A stretch of DNA of 64,000 nt from Paracoccaceae bacterium (lineage in GTDB: Bacteria; Pseudomonadota; Alphaproteobacteria; Rhodobacterales; Rhodobacteraceae). Positions 55,801 to 63,751 of this stretch are shown piece by piece; the first letter of the stretch is position 1, and each line of letters starts with the position of its first letter. The translations under genes were made by a program, and so were the position numbers. The DNA is taken from contig JAHRYM010000002.1 in the NCBI GenBank assembly GCA_020622085.1, forward strand, positions 519,281-583,280, in the 5' to 3' direction. Below the pieces are notes generated by a model, which was given only the letters and a program-made list of their open reading frames with translations, did no database searches and had not been told where the DNA came from.

Positions 55801-56174
55801 CCCTTGCCCAGCGAGATCAGCCGCGACAGCCGCGCATAGGCGGCGCGGTCGGTGGGCAGCGCCACCCAGTCGAGCACACCGTCCGTCAGCACCAGCCGCG
55901 CGCCGATGATCAGGCGCGGAAGGTCGCCCCCCGGCCCCGGCGCGGTCCGATCATCGTCCCGCTGGCGCTTCAACTCGCAGAGCGCGCTATGGGCGCGGAC
56001 CACGCCCGCAAGGCTGTTGCGATCGGTGATGGCGATGGCGGAAAGGCCGAGGGCGGCGGCGCGAACCACATATTCCTCGGGGTGGGAGGCCCCGGTCAGG
56101 AAGGTGAAATTCGTCGTCACGCACAATTCGGCATAGGCCGGGATGGGCGGGATGGAATCAGGCGAAGGTGCCAT
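52896..56174 (-). CDS. dnaE2: Error-prone DNA polymerase DnaE2
   Basis: A 1092-residue family C polymerase. Start [20 protein letters not shown] at 56174 overlaps the imuB stop; the track's longer start runs into imuB. The PHP domain opens [20 protein letters not shown], and the catalytic acidic residues are in [21 protein letters not shown]. It ends with the OB fold and [20 protein letters not shown]. It performs SOS-induced mutagenic synthesis with ImuA and ImuB, encoded just upstream. Confidence 0.97.
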   Translation of the reverse strand: [1092 protein letters not shown]

Positions 56175-57663
56175 GGGCATACCAATCGGGGTTCTGTGGC
56201 GTGTGGAACAGCCAGAGCCGCCAGCCTTCGCGGGTTTCCACTTTCCAGTAGTCGCGCAAGCCGTTTCGCCAGGCGGGATCATCGAACCACCATTCGGGCG
56301 CGATCCGTTCCGGTCCGCGGGTCCTAGCGCGCGTCAGTTCCATCCGGCGCCAGCGGAAGCGGGCGGGCGGTTCGGCGGCGCAGGGTGCAAGCGGGACCAG
56401 CGGTTCGGGGCGGAACAGCAAGATCGGGCGTTCGGGCGCGTCTGCGGCGGGGGGCCAGGGCGCCGCTTCAGCATGGGCGGCAGGCAGCGTCAGGAAGCTG
56501 CGTTCGGGGATATGGCTTTCGGCGGGGGCGAAGCGCTGGATCGCCTCGAATCCCAGCCGGTTGCCCAGACGGCTGACCAGATCGCTCAGCCGGTCGCCCG
56601 CGACCTCGCCCCCGGCGGAGACCTGACGTGCCGCCAGCGGCTCGGCCTGCGTCACCGTCAGGCGCATCATGTCGATCCCGAAGCCTGCGTCGATGTCTTC
56701 GACGGCAGGGCGGAAGAGGGCCGCGATGCGGCGCGCATCCCGCATGGGGCGGGCAAGCCCGATTTCGGCCAGCACGGTGCTGCGGTCCACCCGCCCCAGT
56801 TCCAGCCGCAGGCGTCGCGCCCCCTGCCCGGCGGCGGCAAGCCGGTCAGAAAGGCGATCAAGGAGCCGGTCCAGCCCCGCCATCACGTCGCTGACCAGAC
56901 CGATGGGTTCGGGCAGCGTCATGCGGACGCCGAAATGCGGCAGCCCGGTTTCAGACGAGAGGGGTTCGGGCTGGATGCCCAGCGCCTGATCCAGCCGCAA
57001 CAGAAGTCCGGCGCCGAAGCGGCGGCTCAGGGGGGCGCGCGGCAGGTCGGCCAGATCGGCGATGCGGCGCAGGCCCAGACGGTTCAGCCCCGCCACGGTT
57101 TCGCTGTCGATCCGCAGGGCAGACAGCGGCAAGCGGCCCAGCGCGGCGCGGGTGGCGCCGGGGGCGGCGATCCCGCCGCCGTGGCGGGCCAGCGCATGGG
57201 CCGCGCCCCGGGTATCGGCGATGGCGGCGCGCACCGTCAGGCCCGCCCGCCCAAGCCGCGCGGCAAGGTCCGCGACCAGCGCCGCTTCGCCGCCGAACAG
57301 ATGCGCGGCGCCGGTGATATCCGCCACCACGCCATCCGATCCGTCCCTCGCCGTCCAGGGGCTGTAGCGCCCCGCCCAGCGCGCCAGCATCCTGAGGAAG
57401 GCCATTTCCCGCGGCAGGTCAGCCGGACGCGTGACCAGCGCCGGGCACATGGCGCGGGCGTCCGGCAAGCTCATGCCCCGGTGCAGCCCGCGGGCTTCGG
57501 CCTCGGGCGAAAGGCAATGCAGATGGTCGGCATTGGCGGCGCGATGAACCAGCGCGAAAGGCCCATCACAGGGCCAAAGGCGCAAGGCCCGTTCGCTCGC
57601 CAGGCGGGGAAACCACAAGCAAAGAACGCGCCTTGGCATCCCAATTGACGATCCATGTTCCAT
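56158..57663 (-). CDS. imuB: ImuB, Y-family-like mutasome protein
   Basis: A 501-residue DinB-like protein. The ATG at 57663 has AAGGGAG nearby; the conserved core MPRRVLCLWFPRLASERALR begins eight codons later. Unlike true Y-family polymerases it lacks the usual acidic catalytic triad: the place of the second acidic pair reads VADITGAAHLFGG. In the family ImuB is a scaffold that binds the clamp and DnaE2. It overlaps imuA by 98 bases and dnaE2 by 17. Confidence 0.95.
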   Translation of the reverse strand: MEHGSSIGMPRRVLCLWFPRLASERALRLWPCDGPFALVHRAANADHLHCLSPEAEARGLHRGMSLPDARAMCPALVTRPADLPREMAFLRMLARWAGRYSPWTARDGSDGVVADITGAAHLFGGEAALVADLAARLGRAGLTVRAAIADTRGAAHALARHGGGIAAPGATRAALGRLPLSALRIDSETVAGLNRLGLRRIADLADLPRAPLSRRFGAGLLLRLDQALGIQPEPLSSETGLPHFGVRMTLPEPIGLVSDVMAGLDRLLDRLSDRLAAAGQGARRLRLELGRVDRSTVLAEIGLARPMRDARRIAALFRPAVEDIDAGFGIDMMRLTVTQAEPLAARQVSAGGEVAGDRLSDLVSRLGNRLGFEAIQRFAPAESHIPERSFLTLPAAHAEAAPWPPAADAPERPILLFRPEPLVPLAPCAAEPPARFRWRRMELTRARTRGPERIAPEWWFDDPAWRNGLRDYWKVETREGWRLWLFHTPQNPDWYAHGTFA

Positions 57664-58177
57664 TTGCTCCCTTTTTGTTCTTGAGAAGGGTCCATTCCTG
57701 CCAGCCCTGGTCCGTCACCCCATCCGCGTGAAGCACCGGTGCGGCCTGCCAGCGGGTTTCGGTTGCATTGCTGCCCGCGCCCGCCCGCACCAGCAAAAGC
57801 CCCGTCGTGCGCCCCGCCTCGGCCGCGAGTTGCAGCCGCCGCCCCGCAGTCAGCGACAGGGGCTTGTCGGGGCTGGCCACAACCAGCCCCAGCGGGCCGG
57901 CGCGCAGACCCTCTTCCGTGGCCCAGAGCAGATCGGTTTCCGACCGCGTCCCGACCGCGATCAGGCGCGAGGGGTCAAGGACCGGCACCAGCCCCGGCGG
58001 GAACAGCCGTTCGGACGCATGGCCCGCGCCGATCCAGAGAACCGGCCCCTTGTGCAGCGCCGCCTGGATCGCAACAAAGCCATGCGCGCCGGGGCCGCAA
58101 ACCTCATGGACGCGGTGAGGCAGAAGCGGTGGCGGGGGAATCGCGGCAGGGATGGCAGCAAGCATGAATCGGAACAT
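57566..58177 (-). CDS. imuA: ImuA, RecA-like mutasome accessory protein
   Basis: A 203-residue protein from Met at 58177 (MFRFMLAAIPAAIP) or Met at 58165. The core has RVHEVCGPGAHGFVAIQAAL, GPVLWIGAGHASERLFPPG and SPDKPLSLTAGRRLQLAAEAG, the SulA/RecA-like ImuA pattern. It heads the imuA-imuB-dnaE2 operon. The SOS box overlaps the 58177 start codon, which argues that the real start may be 58165. The ORF track extends far upstream into the LysR gene and is not real there. Confidence 0.9.
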   Translation of the reverse strand: MFRFMLAAIPAAIPPPPLLPHRVHEVCGPGAHGFVAIQAALHKGPVLWIGAGHASERLFPPGLVPVLDPSRLIAVGTRSETDLLWATEEGLRAGPLGLVVASPDKPLSLTAGRRLQLAAEAGRTTGLLLVRAGAGSNATETRWQAAPVLHADGVTDQGWQEWTLLKNKKGANGTWIVNWDAKARSLLVVSPPGERTGLAPLAL

Positions 58178-58186
58178 AAAGTGAAC
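58172..58186 (-). promoter_or_regulatory. LexA (SOS) box of the imuA operon
   Basis: GAAC, seven bases (ATAAAGT), GAAC: on the minus strand GTTC-N7-GTTC, the direct-repeat form bound by LexA in alphaproteobacteria. It overlaps the 58177 start codon of imuA and would repress the mutasome until DNA damage. Confidence 0.85.
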
Positions 58187-58307
58187 ATTGGCAAGTGGCG
58201 AGTCCTTCTCTGCATATCCGGGCGCGGATCCCGCGCGGGTCGCTTGCCCCCGGTGTGCTTCGCGGACAACATCGGAGGGCGCCGCCACCCTTGCGAAAGA
58301 GCCATTC

Positions 58308-59213
58308 GTGGACCGTCTCACCTGTGACCGCATGTTTGCCGCCGTCGTCGAGTCCGGCAGCTTTGCCGGTGGCGCCGCCCGTCTGGGCACCAGCCCCGGG
58401 CAGGCGTCGAAGCTGGTATCGCGGCTGGAACAGGATCTGGGCGTGCGGCTGATGAACCGCACCACGCGGGCGCTGTCGCTGACCGAAGCCGGCAGCGCCT
58501 ATCACGACCGCCTGCGCGAGATCCTGGCGGATTTCGACGCGCTGGACACGGCGGTGCGCAACACCGCGCAGGCGCCGCGGGGGCGGGTCAGGATCAGCGC
58601 GCCGCTGACCTTCGGCATCATCCGGCTGGCCCCCTTGCTGAATGATTTCGCGGCCACCTACCCGGATATCGCGCTGGATGTGCAGTTCAGCGACCGGCTG
58701 ATCAGCCTGGTGGACGAAGGCTTCGACCTTGCGGTGCGGGTGGGCGTGCCGCTTGATACATCATTGATCGCGCGGAAGCTTTGCGACGTGGGGATGCTGG
58801 TCATCGCCGCGCCGGCCTACCTGGCCGCGCATCCCGCCCCCCTCACCCCGCCCGAACTTCAGGGCCATGAATGCATCATCGACACCAATTTCCGCGATCC
58901 GGGCCACTGGACCTTTGCCCAGGGGCAAAAGATCGCGGTGCGCGGGCGGTTGGCGTTTTCCAATGCCGCGGTCTGCGTGGGCGCGGCCGAGGCGGGGTTG
59001 GGCATCGCCTTTTCGCCGGACTTCGTGGCCGGAGAAAGCCTGCGGGCGGGGCGGGTGCAAAGCCTGCTGGCCGCCTTCGATCCCGGGCCCCTTGGGGTTT
59101 ACGCGATGTATCCTTCGGGGCGGCATCTGGCGGCGAAGGTGCGGGTGCTGGTCGATTTCCTGGCGCGGCGGCTAGCCGAGAACCCAATACATTCCGAAAT
59201 GGAAGGAAAGTAA
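58308..59213 (+). CDS. LysR-family transcriptional regulator
   Basis: A 301-residue regulator from a GTG at 58308, seven bases after AAAGAG; MDRLTCDRMFAAVVESGSFA is the normal LysR opening. The helix-turn-helix is AARLGTSPGQASKLVSRLEQ, and the effector domain starts near GRVRISAPLTFGIIRL. It is followed in the same direction by DoxX, VOC and glutathionyl-reductase genes, which it is likely to regulate. It is divergent from imuA. Confidence 0.92.
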   Translation: MDRLTCDRMFAAVVESGSFAGGAARLGTSPGQASKLVSRLEQDLGVRLMNRTTRALSLTEAGSAYHDRLREILADFDALDTAVRNTAQAPRGRVRISAPLTFGIIRLAPLLNDFAATYPDIALDVQFSDRLISLVDEGFDLAVRVGVPLDTSLIARKLCDVGMLVIAAPAYLAAHPAPLTPPELQGHECIIDTNFRDPGHWTFAQGQKIAVRGRLAFSNAAVCVGAAEAGLGIAFSPDFVAGESLRAGRVQSLLAAFDPGPLGVYAMYPSGRHLAAKVRVLVDFLARRLAENPIHSEMEGK

Positions 59214-59303
59214 TTCATTCATACCGGATTATCACCCGAACGGAAAAAACCCATTGTTCCAGGCATGCAAACGCCGCAAGGCACCGAACAGGGGATGATC
59301 CAG

Positions 59304-59738
59304 ATGACCACCATATCCACCCATACCGCCGCCGCTTCTGTCACCACGAACGCCGATCTGGCAGCAACGATCCTGCGCGTCGCTTCGGGCGGGCTGTTCC
59401 TGGCCCATGCGGGGCTGAAGCTTTTCGTCTTTACGCCCGCAGGCACCGCCGCCTTCTTCGGCAGCCTTGGCCTGCCCGGTGCGCTTGCCTATCTTGTGAT
59501 TGCCGTCGAAGTGCTGGGCGGCCTCGCGCTGATCCTTGGGATCAAGACCCGCATCGCGTCTCTGATCCTTGCGGCGGTGCTCTTTGGCTCCATCGTCACC
59601 GTCCACTTCGCGGCCGGCTTCTTCTTTTCGAACCCGAATGGCGGCTGGGAATACCCGGCATTCTGGATCGTCACGCTGATCGTGCAGGCGCTTTTGGGCG
59701 ATGGCGCCTATGCGCTGGGACAAAAGTCGGGCCGCTGA
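59304..59738 (+). CDS. DoxX-family membrane protein
   Basis: A 144-residue protein from ATG 59304 (MTTISTHTAAASV). It has four hydrophobic segments with the DoxX signature LRVASGGLFLAHAGLKLF and LPGALAYLVIAVEVLGGLALILG. Family members are linked to thiosulphate or quinone redox and oxidative stress. The LysR gene is upstream and a VOC gene is 31 bases downstream. Confidence 0.88.
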   Translation: MTTISTHTAAASVTTNADLAATILRVASGGLFLAHAGLKLFVFTPAGTAAFFGSLGLPGALAYLVIAVEVLGGLALILGIKTRIASLILAAVLFGSIVTVHFAAGFFFSNPNGGWEYPAFWIVTLIVQALLGDGAYALGQKSGR

Positions 59739-59769
59739 GGCCCGACCCTTCATTCGCAGGAGAATTGAG

Positions 59770-60585
59770 ATGTCTTCCGCCTCTGCCCCCATCGAGATCG
59801 GCCGCGTCGCGCTGACGGTCAATGACCTCGACAAGGTCGGCCGCTTCTATGAAACCGCGCTTGGCCTTCAGCCCTTGTCCCGCGACGGCGACACTGCCCG
59901 CTACGGCGCAGGCGACCGGGTGCTTCTGGAACTGCGCGGTGACAAGGCCGCCCGCCGCGCGAGCCACCGCGATGCGGGGCTGTTCCACACCGCCTTCCTG
60001 ATGCCCGACCGGCCTGCGCTGGCGCGCTGGCTGATCCATGCCGCCGAAACCCGCGTGCCGCTGCAAGGCGCGTCCGACCATCTGGTGAGCGAGGCGATCT
60101 ACCTGGCCGACCCGGAAGGCAACGGGATCGAGGTCTATGTCGACCGCCCGCGCAGCGCCTGGGCCCATGACGGCAAGTCGATCCGCATGACGACCGATGC
60201 GCTGGACCTGAACGACCTGGCCCGCAGCACCGATGGCCCCTGGACGGGCGCGCCCGAAGACATGGTGGCGGGCCATGTCCACCTGCAGGTGGGAACCCTG
60301 CCCGAGGCCGAGGCTTTCTATAACGGCACGCTCGGCTTCGACATCACGACCCATTACCCGGGCGCGACCTTCTATGGATCGGGTGGCTATCACCACCACC
60401 TGGCCACGAACATCTGGAACAGTCGCGGCGCGGGGAAGCGGGCCCAGCCCCCGACCGGGCTTGCGGATGTGGAACTGCTGGCAGACGCTGACAGCTTTCA
60501 GGCACTGACAGTACGCAATGGCGGCAAGACGGCGCTGTCCGACCCGTGGGGCACGTCCGTCACCCTGACACGAAAGGACCGATGA
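59770..60585 (+). CDS. VOC-family dioxygenase-like protein (two modules)
   Basis: A 271-residue protein from ATG 59770 with AGGAG upstream. Two VOC units are visible: IGRVALTVNDLDKVGRFYETALGL with EAIYLADPEGNGIEVYVDRP, then GHVHLQVGTLPEAEAFYNGTLGF. The first ends in a Glu metal-ligand region typical of extradiol-type catechol dioxygenases or ring-cleaving VOC enzymes. With a glutathionyl-hydroquinone reductase gene starting 2 bases after the stop, a role in handling quinones or phenols is likely. Confidence 0.85.
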   Translation: MSSASAPIEIGRVALTVNDLDKVGRFYETALGLQPLSRDGDTARYGAGDRVLLELRGDKAARRASHRDAGLFHTAFLMPDRPALARWLIHAAETRVPLQGASDHLVSEAIYLADPEGNGIEVYVDRPRSAWAHDGKSIRMTTDALDLNDLARSTDGPWTGAPEDMVAGHVHLQVGTLPEAEAFYNGTLGFDITTHYPGATFYGSGGYHHHLATNIWNSRGAGKRAQPPTGLADVELLADADSFQALTVRNGGKTALSDPWGTSVTLTRKDR

Positions 60586-60586
60586 G

Positions 60587-61543
60587 ATGCTCGTCGATGG
60601 AAAATGGACCGAGGATTGGCAACCCGTCCAGGCAAAGGATGACAAGGGCGGTTTCGTGCGCCAGATCTCCAGCTTCCGCAACTGGGTGACGCCGGACGGT
60701 GCCCCCGGCCCCACCGGCGAGGGTGGCTTTCGGGCCGAGGCGGGGCGCTATCACCTTTACGTCGCCTATATCTGTCCCTGGGCCTCGCGCACCCTGATCG
60801 CGCGGAGCCTGAAGGGGCTGTCGGACAAGATCAGCCTTTCGGTGGTCGAACCCGCGCTGTCATTGCAAGGATGGCGCTTTGGCGATTATCCCGGATCGGA
60901 CCATGACACGCTGAATGGCGCCACCTACCTGCACGAGATCTACACCCGCGCCGAGCCGCATTTCACCGGCCGCGCCACGGTGCCGGTCTTGTGGGACAAG
61001 AAAACCGGAACCATCGTATCGAACGAATCCGCCGATATCGTGCGGATGCTGAACGATGGCTTCGGCGACCTCGCCTCGGGCCCCGACCTTTACCCCGCCG
61101 ACCTGCGGGCCGAGATCGACACCCTGAACGACCGGATCTATCCGGCGCTGAACAACGGCGTCTACCGCGCGGGTTTCGCCACCACGCAAGTCGCCTACGA
61201 GGAAGCCTTCCATCAGGTTTTCGCCATGCTTGACGAGCTTGAAGCAAGGCTGTCGGATGGCCGCGATCACCTCTCCGGCCCGCGTTTCACCGAAGCCGAC
61301 ATCCGGCTGTTCGTGACCTTGGTGCGCTTCGACGCCGCCTATCACGGTGCCTTCAAGTGCAACCTGCGCACGCTGGCCTCTTACCCCCATCTTTCGGCCT
61401 ATGTCGCGCGGATCTACCGGATGCCCGGCATTGCCAGGACGGTGAACATCGACCACATCAAGGCGGGCTACTATTCGATCAGGTCGCTCAACCCGAACGG
61501 CATCGTTCCGCTGGGTCCGAAGCTGGATTTCCTGACGGATTGA
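60587..61543 (+). CDS. Glutathionyl-hydroquinone reductase (xi-class GST)
   Basis: A 318-residue protein of the YqjG/PcpF/Ecm4 family. The catalytic Cys is in YICPWASRTLIARSLKGL (CPWA motif). RATVPVLWDKKTGTIVSNESADI is the glutathione-binding part and RLFVTLVRFDAAYHGAFKCN the C-terminal signature. It reduces glutathionyl-hydroquinones. It is the last gene of the LysR-linked group. Confidence 0.95.
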   Translation: MLVDGKWTEDWQPVQAKDDKGGFVRQISSFRNWVTPDGAPGPTGEGGFRAEAGRYHLYVAYICPWASRTLIARSLKGLSDKISLSVVEPALSLQGWRFGDYPGSDHDTLNGATYLHEIYTRAEPHFTGRATVPVLWDKKTGTIVSNESADIVRMLNDGFGDLASGPDLYPADLRAEIDTLNDRIYPALNNGVYRAGFATTQVAYEEAFHQVFAMLDELEARLSDGRDHLSGPRFTEADIRLFVTLVRFDAAYHGAFKCNLRTLASYPHLSAYVARIYRMPGIARTVNIDHIKAGYYSIRSLNPNGIVPLGPKLDFLTD

Positions 61544-61569
61544 TCCGCCAACGCTGGATCGAGACAGGT

Positions 61570-62985
61570 TCAGTCGCGGACCCAGGGGCCATGCTGGCCG
61601 GTAGTTCCGTCGACCCGCTCGAACCCGTGCGCGCCGAAGAAATCGCGCTGGCCCTGGATCATGTTGGCTGTGGACCTGGCGGTGCGCATCTGGTCGAACC
61701 AGGCAAGACCGGCCGACAAGGCCGGAACCGGCAACCCGTTCAGCGCCGCAAGCGCCACCACCTGCCGCAGGCAGGGGACCGCGCGCATCAGGTGATCGGC
61801 GAAATGGGGCGCCAACATCAGGTTGCGCGCCGGATCTTCGGCCAGCGCCGTAGCCATGTCGTTCAGCATCGCCGAGCGGATGATGCATCCTGCCCGCCAG
61901 ACCCGCGCGATATCGGGCAGCGGCAGCGGCCATGAAAATTGCTGCCGTGCCCGGGCCAGCATGTCGAAGCCTTGCGCATAGCACAGGATCTTGCCGGCGA
62001 TCAGCGCCTGTTCCAGCACATCGGGCGTGGGCGCACCGGCGCCCAGGAGCTGCGGCGCGGGGCCATAAAGTGCCTCGCCCGCCTGCCGGTCCGCCAGTGC
62101 GGCCGAGAGGTTGCGGGCGGCCACCGCCGCCTCGATCGCCGGGACGGCAACGCCAAGGTGCTGCGCCTCGATCGCGGTCCAACGGCCGGTGCCCTTCTGC
62201 CCGGCGGTGTCGCGGATCACGTCAAGCAGGGGCAGGCCCGTCTCTGGATCGATGGTCGCCGCAACCTCGGCCGTGATCTCGATCAGGTAGGAATGCAGCG
62301 CACCCTCGTTCCAGTGCCGGAACAGGGGGGCGATCTGCGCCGCACCCTGCCCCATGCCGTCGCGCAGCACGCCGTAGATTTCGGCGATCATCTGCATGTC
62401 GGCATATTCGATGCCATTGTGGACGGCCTTGACGAAATGCCCCGCGCCACCCGGTCCCATGTGCACGGCGCAAGGCGTCCCGTCATACCGGGCAGCGACT
62501 GCCGTCAGCACCGGGGCGACCCGCGCCCAGTCGCCATCGGTTCCGCCTGCCATGATCGAGGGGCCATGCCGCGCGCCCTCCTCGCCGCCCGAGACGCCGA
62601 TGCCCATGAAGTGCGGCCCCTGCGCCGCCGCCTCGACCGTCCGGCGGTCGGTGTCGTGAAAATCGGCGTTGCCCGCGTCGATGATCAGGTCATCCGCCGC
62701 CATCAGCGGGCGCAGAAGGGCGATCTGCTGATCCACGATCGGCCCCGCCGGCACCAGCAGGATCACCGCACGCGGCGGCTTGATCGCCGCGACCAGACCG
62801 GCAAGCGTCTCAGTCGGCACGATGCGCCCCGCCAGCGGGCCGGCATTGGCGACAAAATCCCGCGTCACCTCGGGGCTGCGGTTCCAGACCGCGATGCGGA
62901 AGCCCTTTTCGGCGATGTTCGCCGAAAGCGCGGCCCCCATGGTCCCAAGACCGATCAGACCTATGTCAGCCGTTCCCGTGGTCAT
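61570..62985 (-). CDS. gnd: 6-phosphogluconate dehydrogenase, decarboxylating
   Basis: A 471-residue NADP-dependent enzyme of the oxidative pentose phosphate pathway. Start ATG 62985 (MTTGTADIGLIGLGTMGAAL) has AGGGAGG upstream; the track's extended ORF is wrong. The Rossmann fold and WNRSPEVTRDFVAN follow, then HFMGIGVSGGEEGARHGPS, GHFVKAVHNGIEYADMQMIA (catalytic Lys and His region), and the helical C-terminal domain. Its normal partner gntK lies divergently upstream but is broken. Confidence 0.96.
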   Translation of the reverse strand: MTTGTADIGLIGLGTMGAALSANIAEKGFRIAVWNRSPEVTRDFVANAGPLAGRIVPTETLAGLVAAIKPPRAVILLVPAGPIVDQQIALLRPLMAADDLIIDAGNADFHDTDRRTVEAAAQGPHFMGIGVSGGEEGARHGPSIMAGGTDGDWARVAPVLTAVAARYDGTPCAVHMGPGGAGHFVKAVHNGIEYADMQMIAEIYGVLRDGMGQGAAQIAPLFRHWNEGALHSYLIEITAEVAATIDPETGLPLLDVIRDTAGQKGTGRWTAIEAQHLGVAVPAIEAAVAARNLSAALADRQAGEALYGPAPQLLGAGAPTPDVLEQALIAGKILCYAQGFDMLARARQQFSWPLPLPDIARVWRAGCIIRSAMLNDMATALAEDPARNLMLAPHFADHLMRAVPCLRQVVALAALNGLPVPALSAGLAWFDQMRTARSTANMIQGQRDFFGAHGFERVDGTTGQHGPWVRD

Positions 62986-63080
62986 GGCCAAACCCTCCCT
63001 GATAGCGGTATCTTCGCCTTGATCCCGGCATTTCGCCACCCCAATCACCCCGCCACCCCCTGATCCGGAGACAACCCTAC

Positions 63081-63700
63081 GTGAAACTCGCGCCCCGGCA
63101 GCAAGTTCCGGACTCCTCCGCGGCCAGACATGGTGCCGGCGACCGGATCGTGCTGATGGGCGTGTCGGGCAGCGGCAAGGCCACCGTCGGGCTTGTGCTT
63201 TCGGAGCAGTTGGAGGTGGCGTGGGTTCAGCCACGCCGAGGATAACATCGCCACGCTTTCGCTTCACCGCGCTGGCATCATCGAATATGATGGGCCAGCA
63301 CAGCAAGCCATCGACGCTGCGGAGTTGAGCCTTGACGAATTCAGCGCAGAAGCAGGCCGAGTCATTGATCAATGGGTTCGACGGGCCGGACTTCCTGTCG
63401 CCACGGGCAGAGGTGGAGGCGCGACTGGCCGTGATGCGGCGCGCCCGGCCAACGCCAAGGATAGCGCTGGAGATCAAGCGACTGGAACAGATCCTGTCAA
63501 TGACGGGGCCGGAGGGCGGGTTCGATCCCGGCCCGACGACGTAACCGACGATTTCGACGGCGCGCTGCTTGACAGCCAGTTCGCGGCGCTGGAGCCACCC
63601 GGAGCGGACGAAGACACGCCTGAGCTTGACGTCTCCGCCCACCCCCCCCCCCGACGCGTTGGTGGACGCCATCCTGCGCTGGCGTGACAGGGCGGGATGA
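63081..63700 (+). pseudogene. gntK: Gluconokinase gene with replaced middle and frameshift
   Basis: The N-terminal part reads GDRIVLMGVSGSGKATVGLVL, a gluconate kinase P-loop (normally GSGKST; here GKA), then leaves the family after LSEQL and stops at 63245. The C-terminal part is recognisable downstream: LLDSQFAALEPPGADEDTPELDV, followed after an 11-C run by DALVDAILRWRDRAG in a shifted frame, stopping at 63700. The centre (63225-63545), about the length of the missing part of the gene, is unrelated. The gene cannot make an active enzyme. Confidence 0.8.
63332..63544 (+). CDS. Small ORF inside the gntK remnant
   Basis: From a TTG at 63332 a 70-residue frame reads LTNSAQKQAESLINGFDGPD, then FLSPRAEVEARLAVMRRARP and ALEIKRLEQIL, ending at 63544. 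It looks like a charged helical protein but is not recognised, and no clear ribosome site precedes it. Before it, another frame reads IATLSLHRAGIIEYDGPAQQ. Both may be pieces of a mobile element that replaced part of gntK. Confidence 0.3.
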   Translation: MTNSAQKQAESLINGFDGPDFLSPRAEVEARLAVMRRARPTPRIALEIKRLEQILSMTGPEGGFDPGPTT

Positions 63701-63751
63701 TAGCGGTAGCATCACTTTCGCCCCCGCCGATCGGGGCGCAAGGAGACGCGC

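Noticed and set aside
53874-57648. Long plus-strand ORFs (608 and 501 residues) over dnaE2 and imuB.
   Set aside because: Shadows of the mutasome genes.
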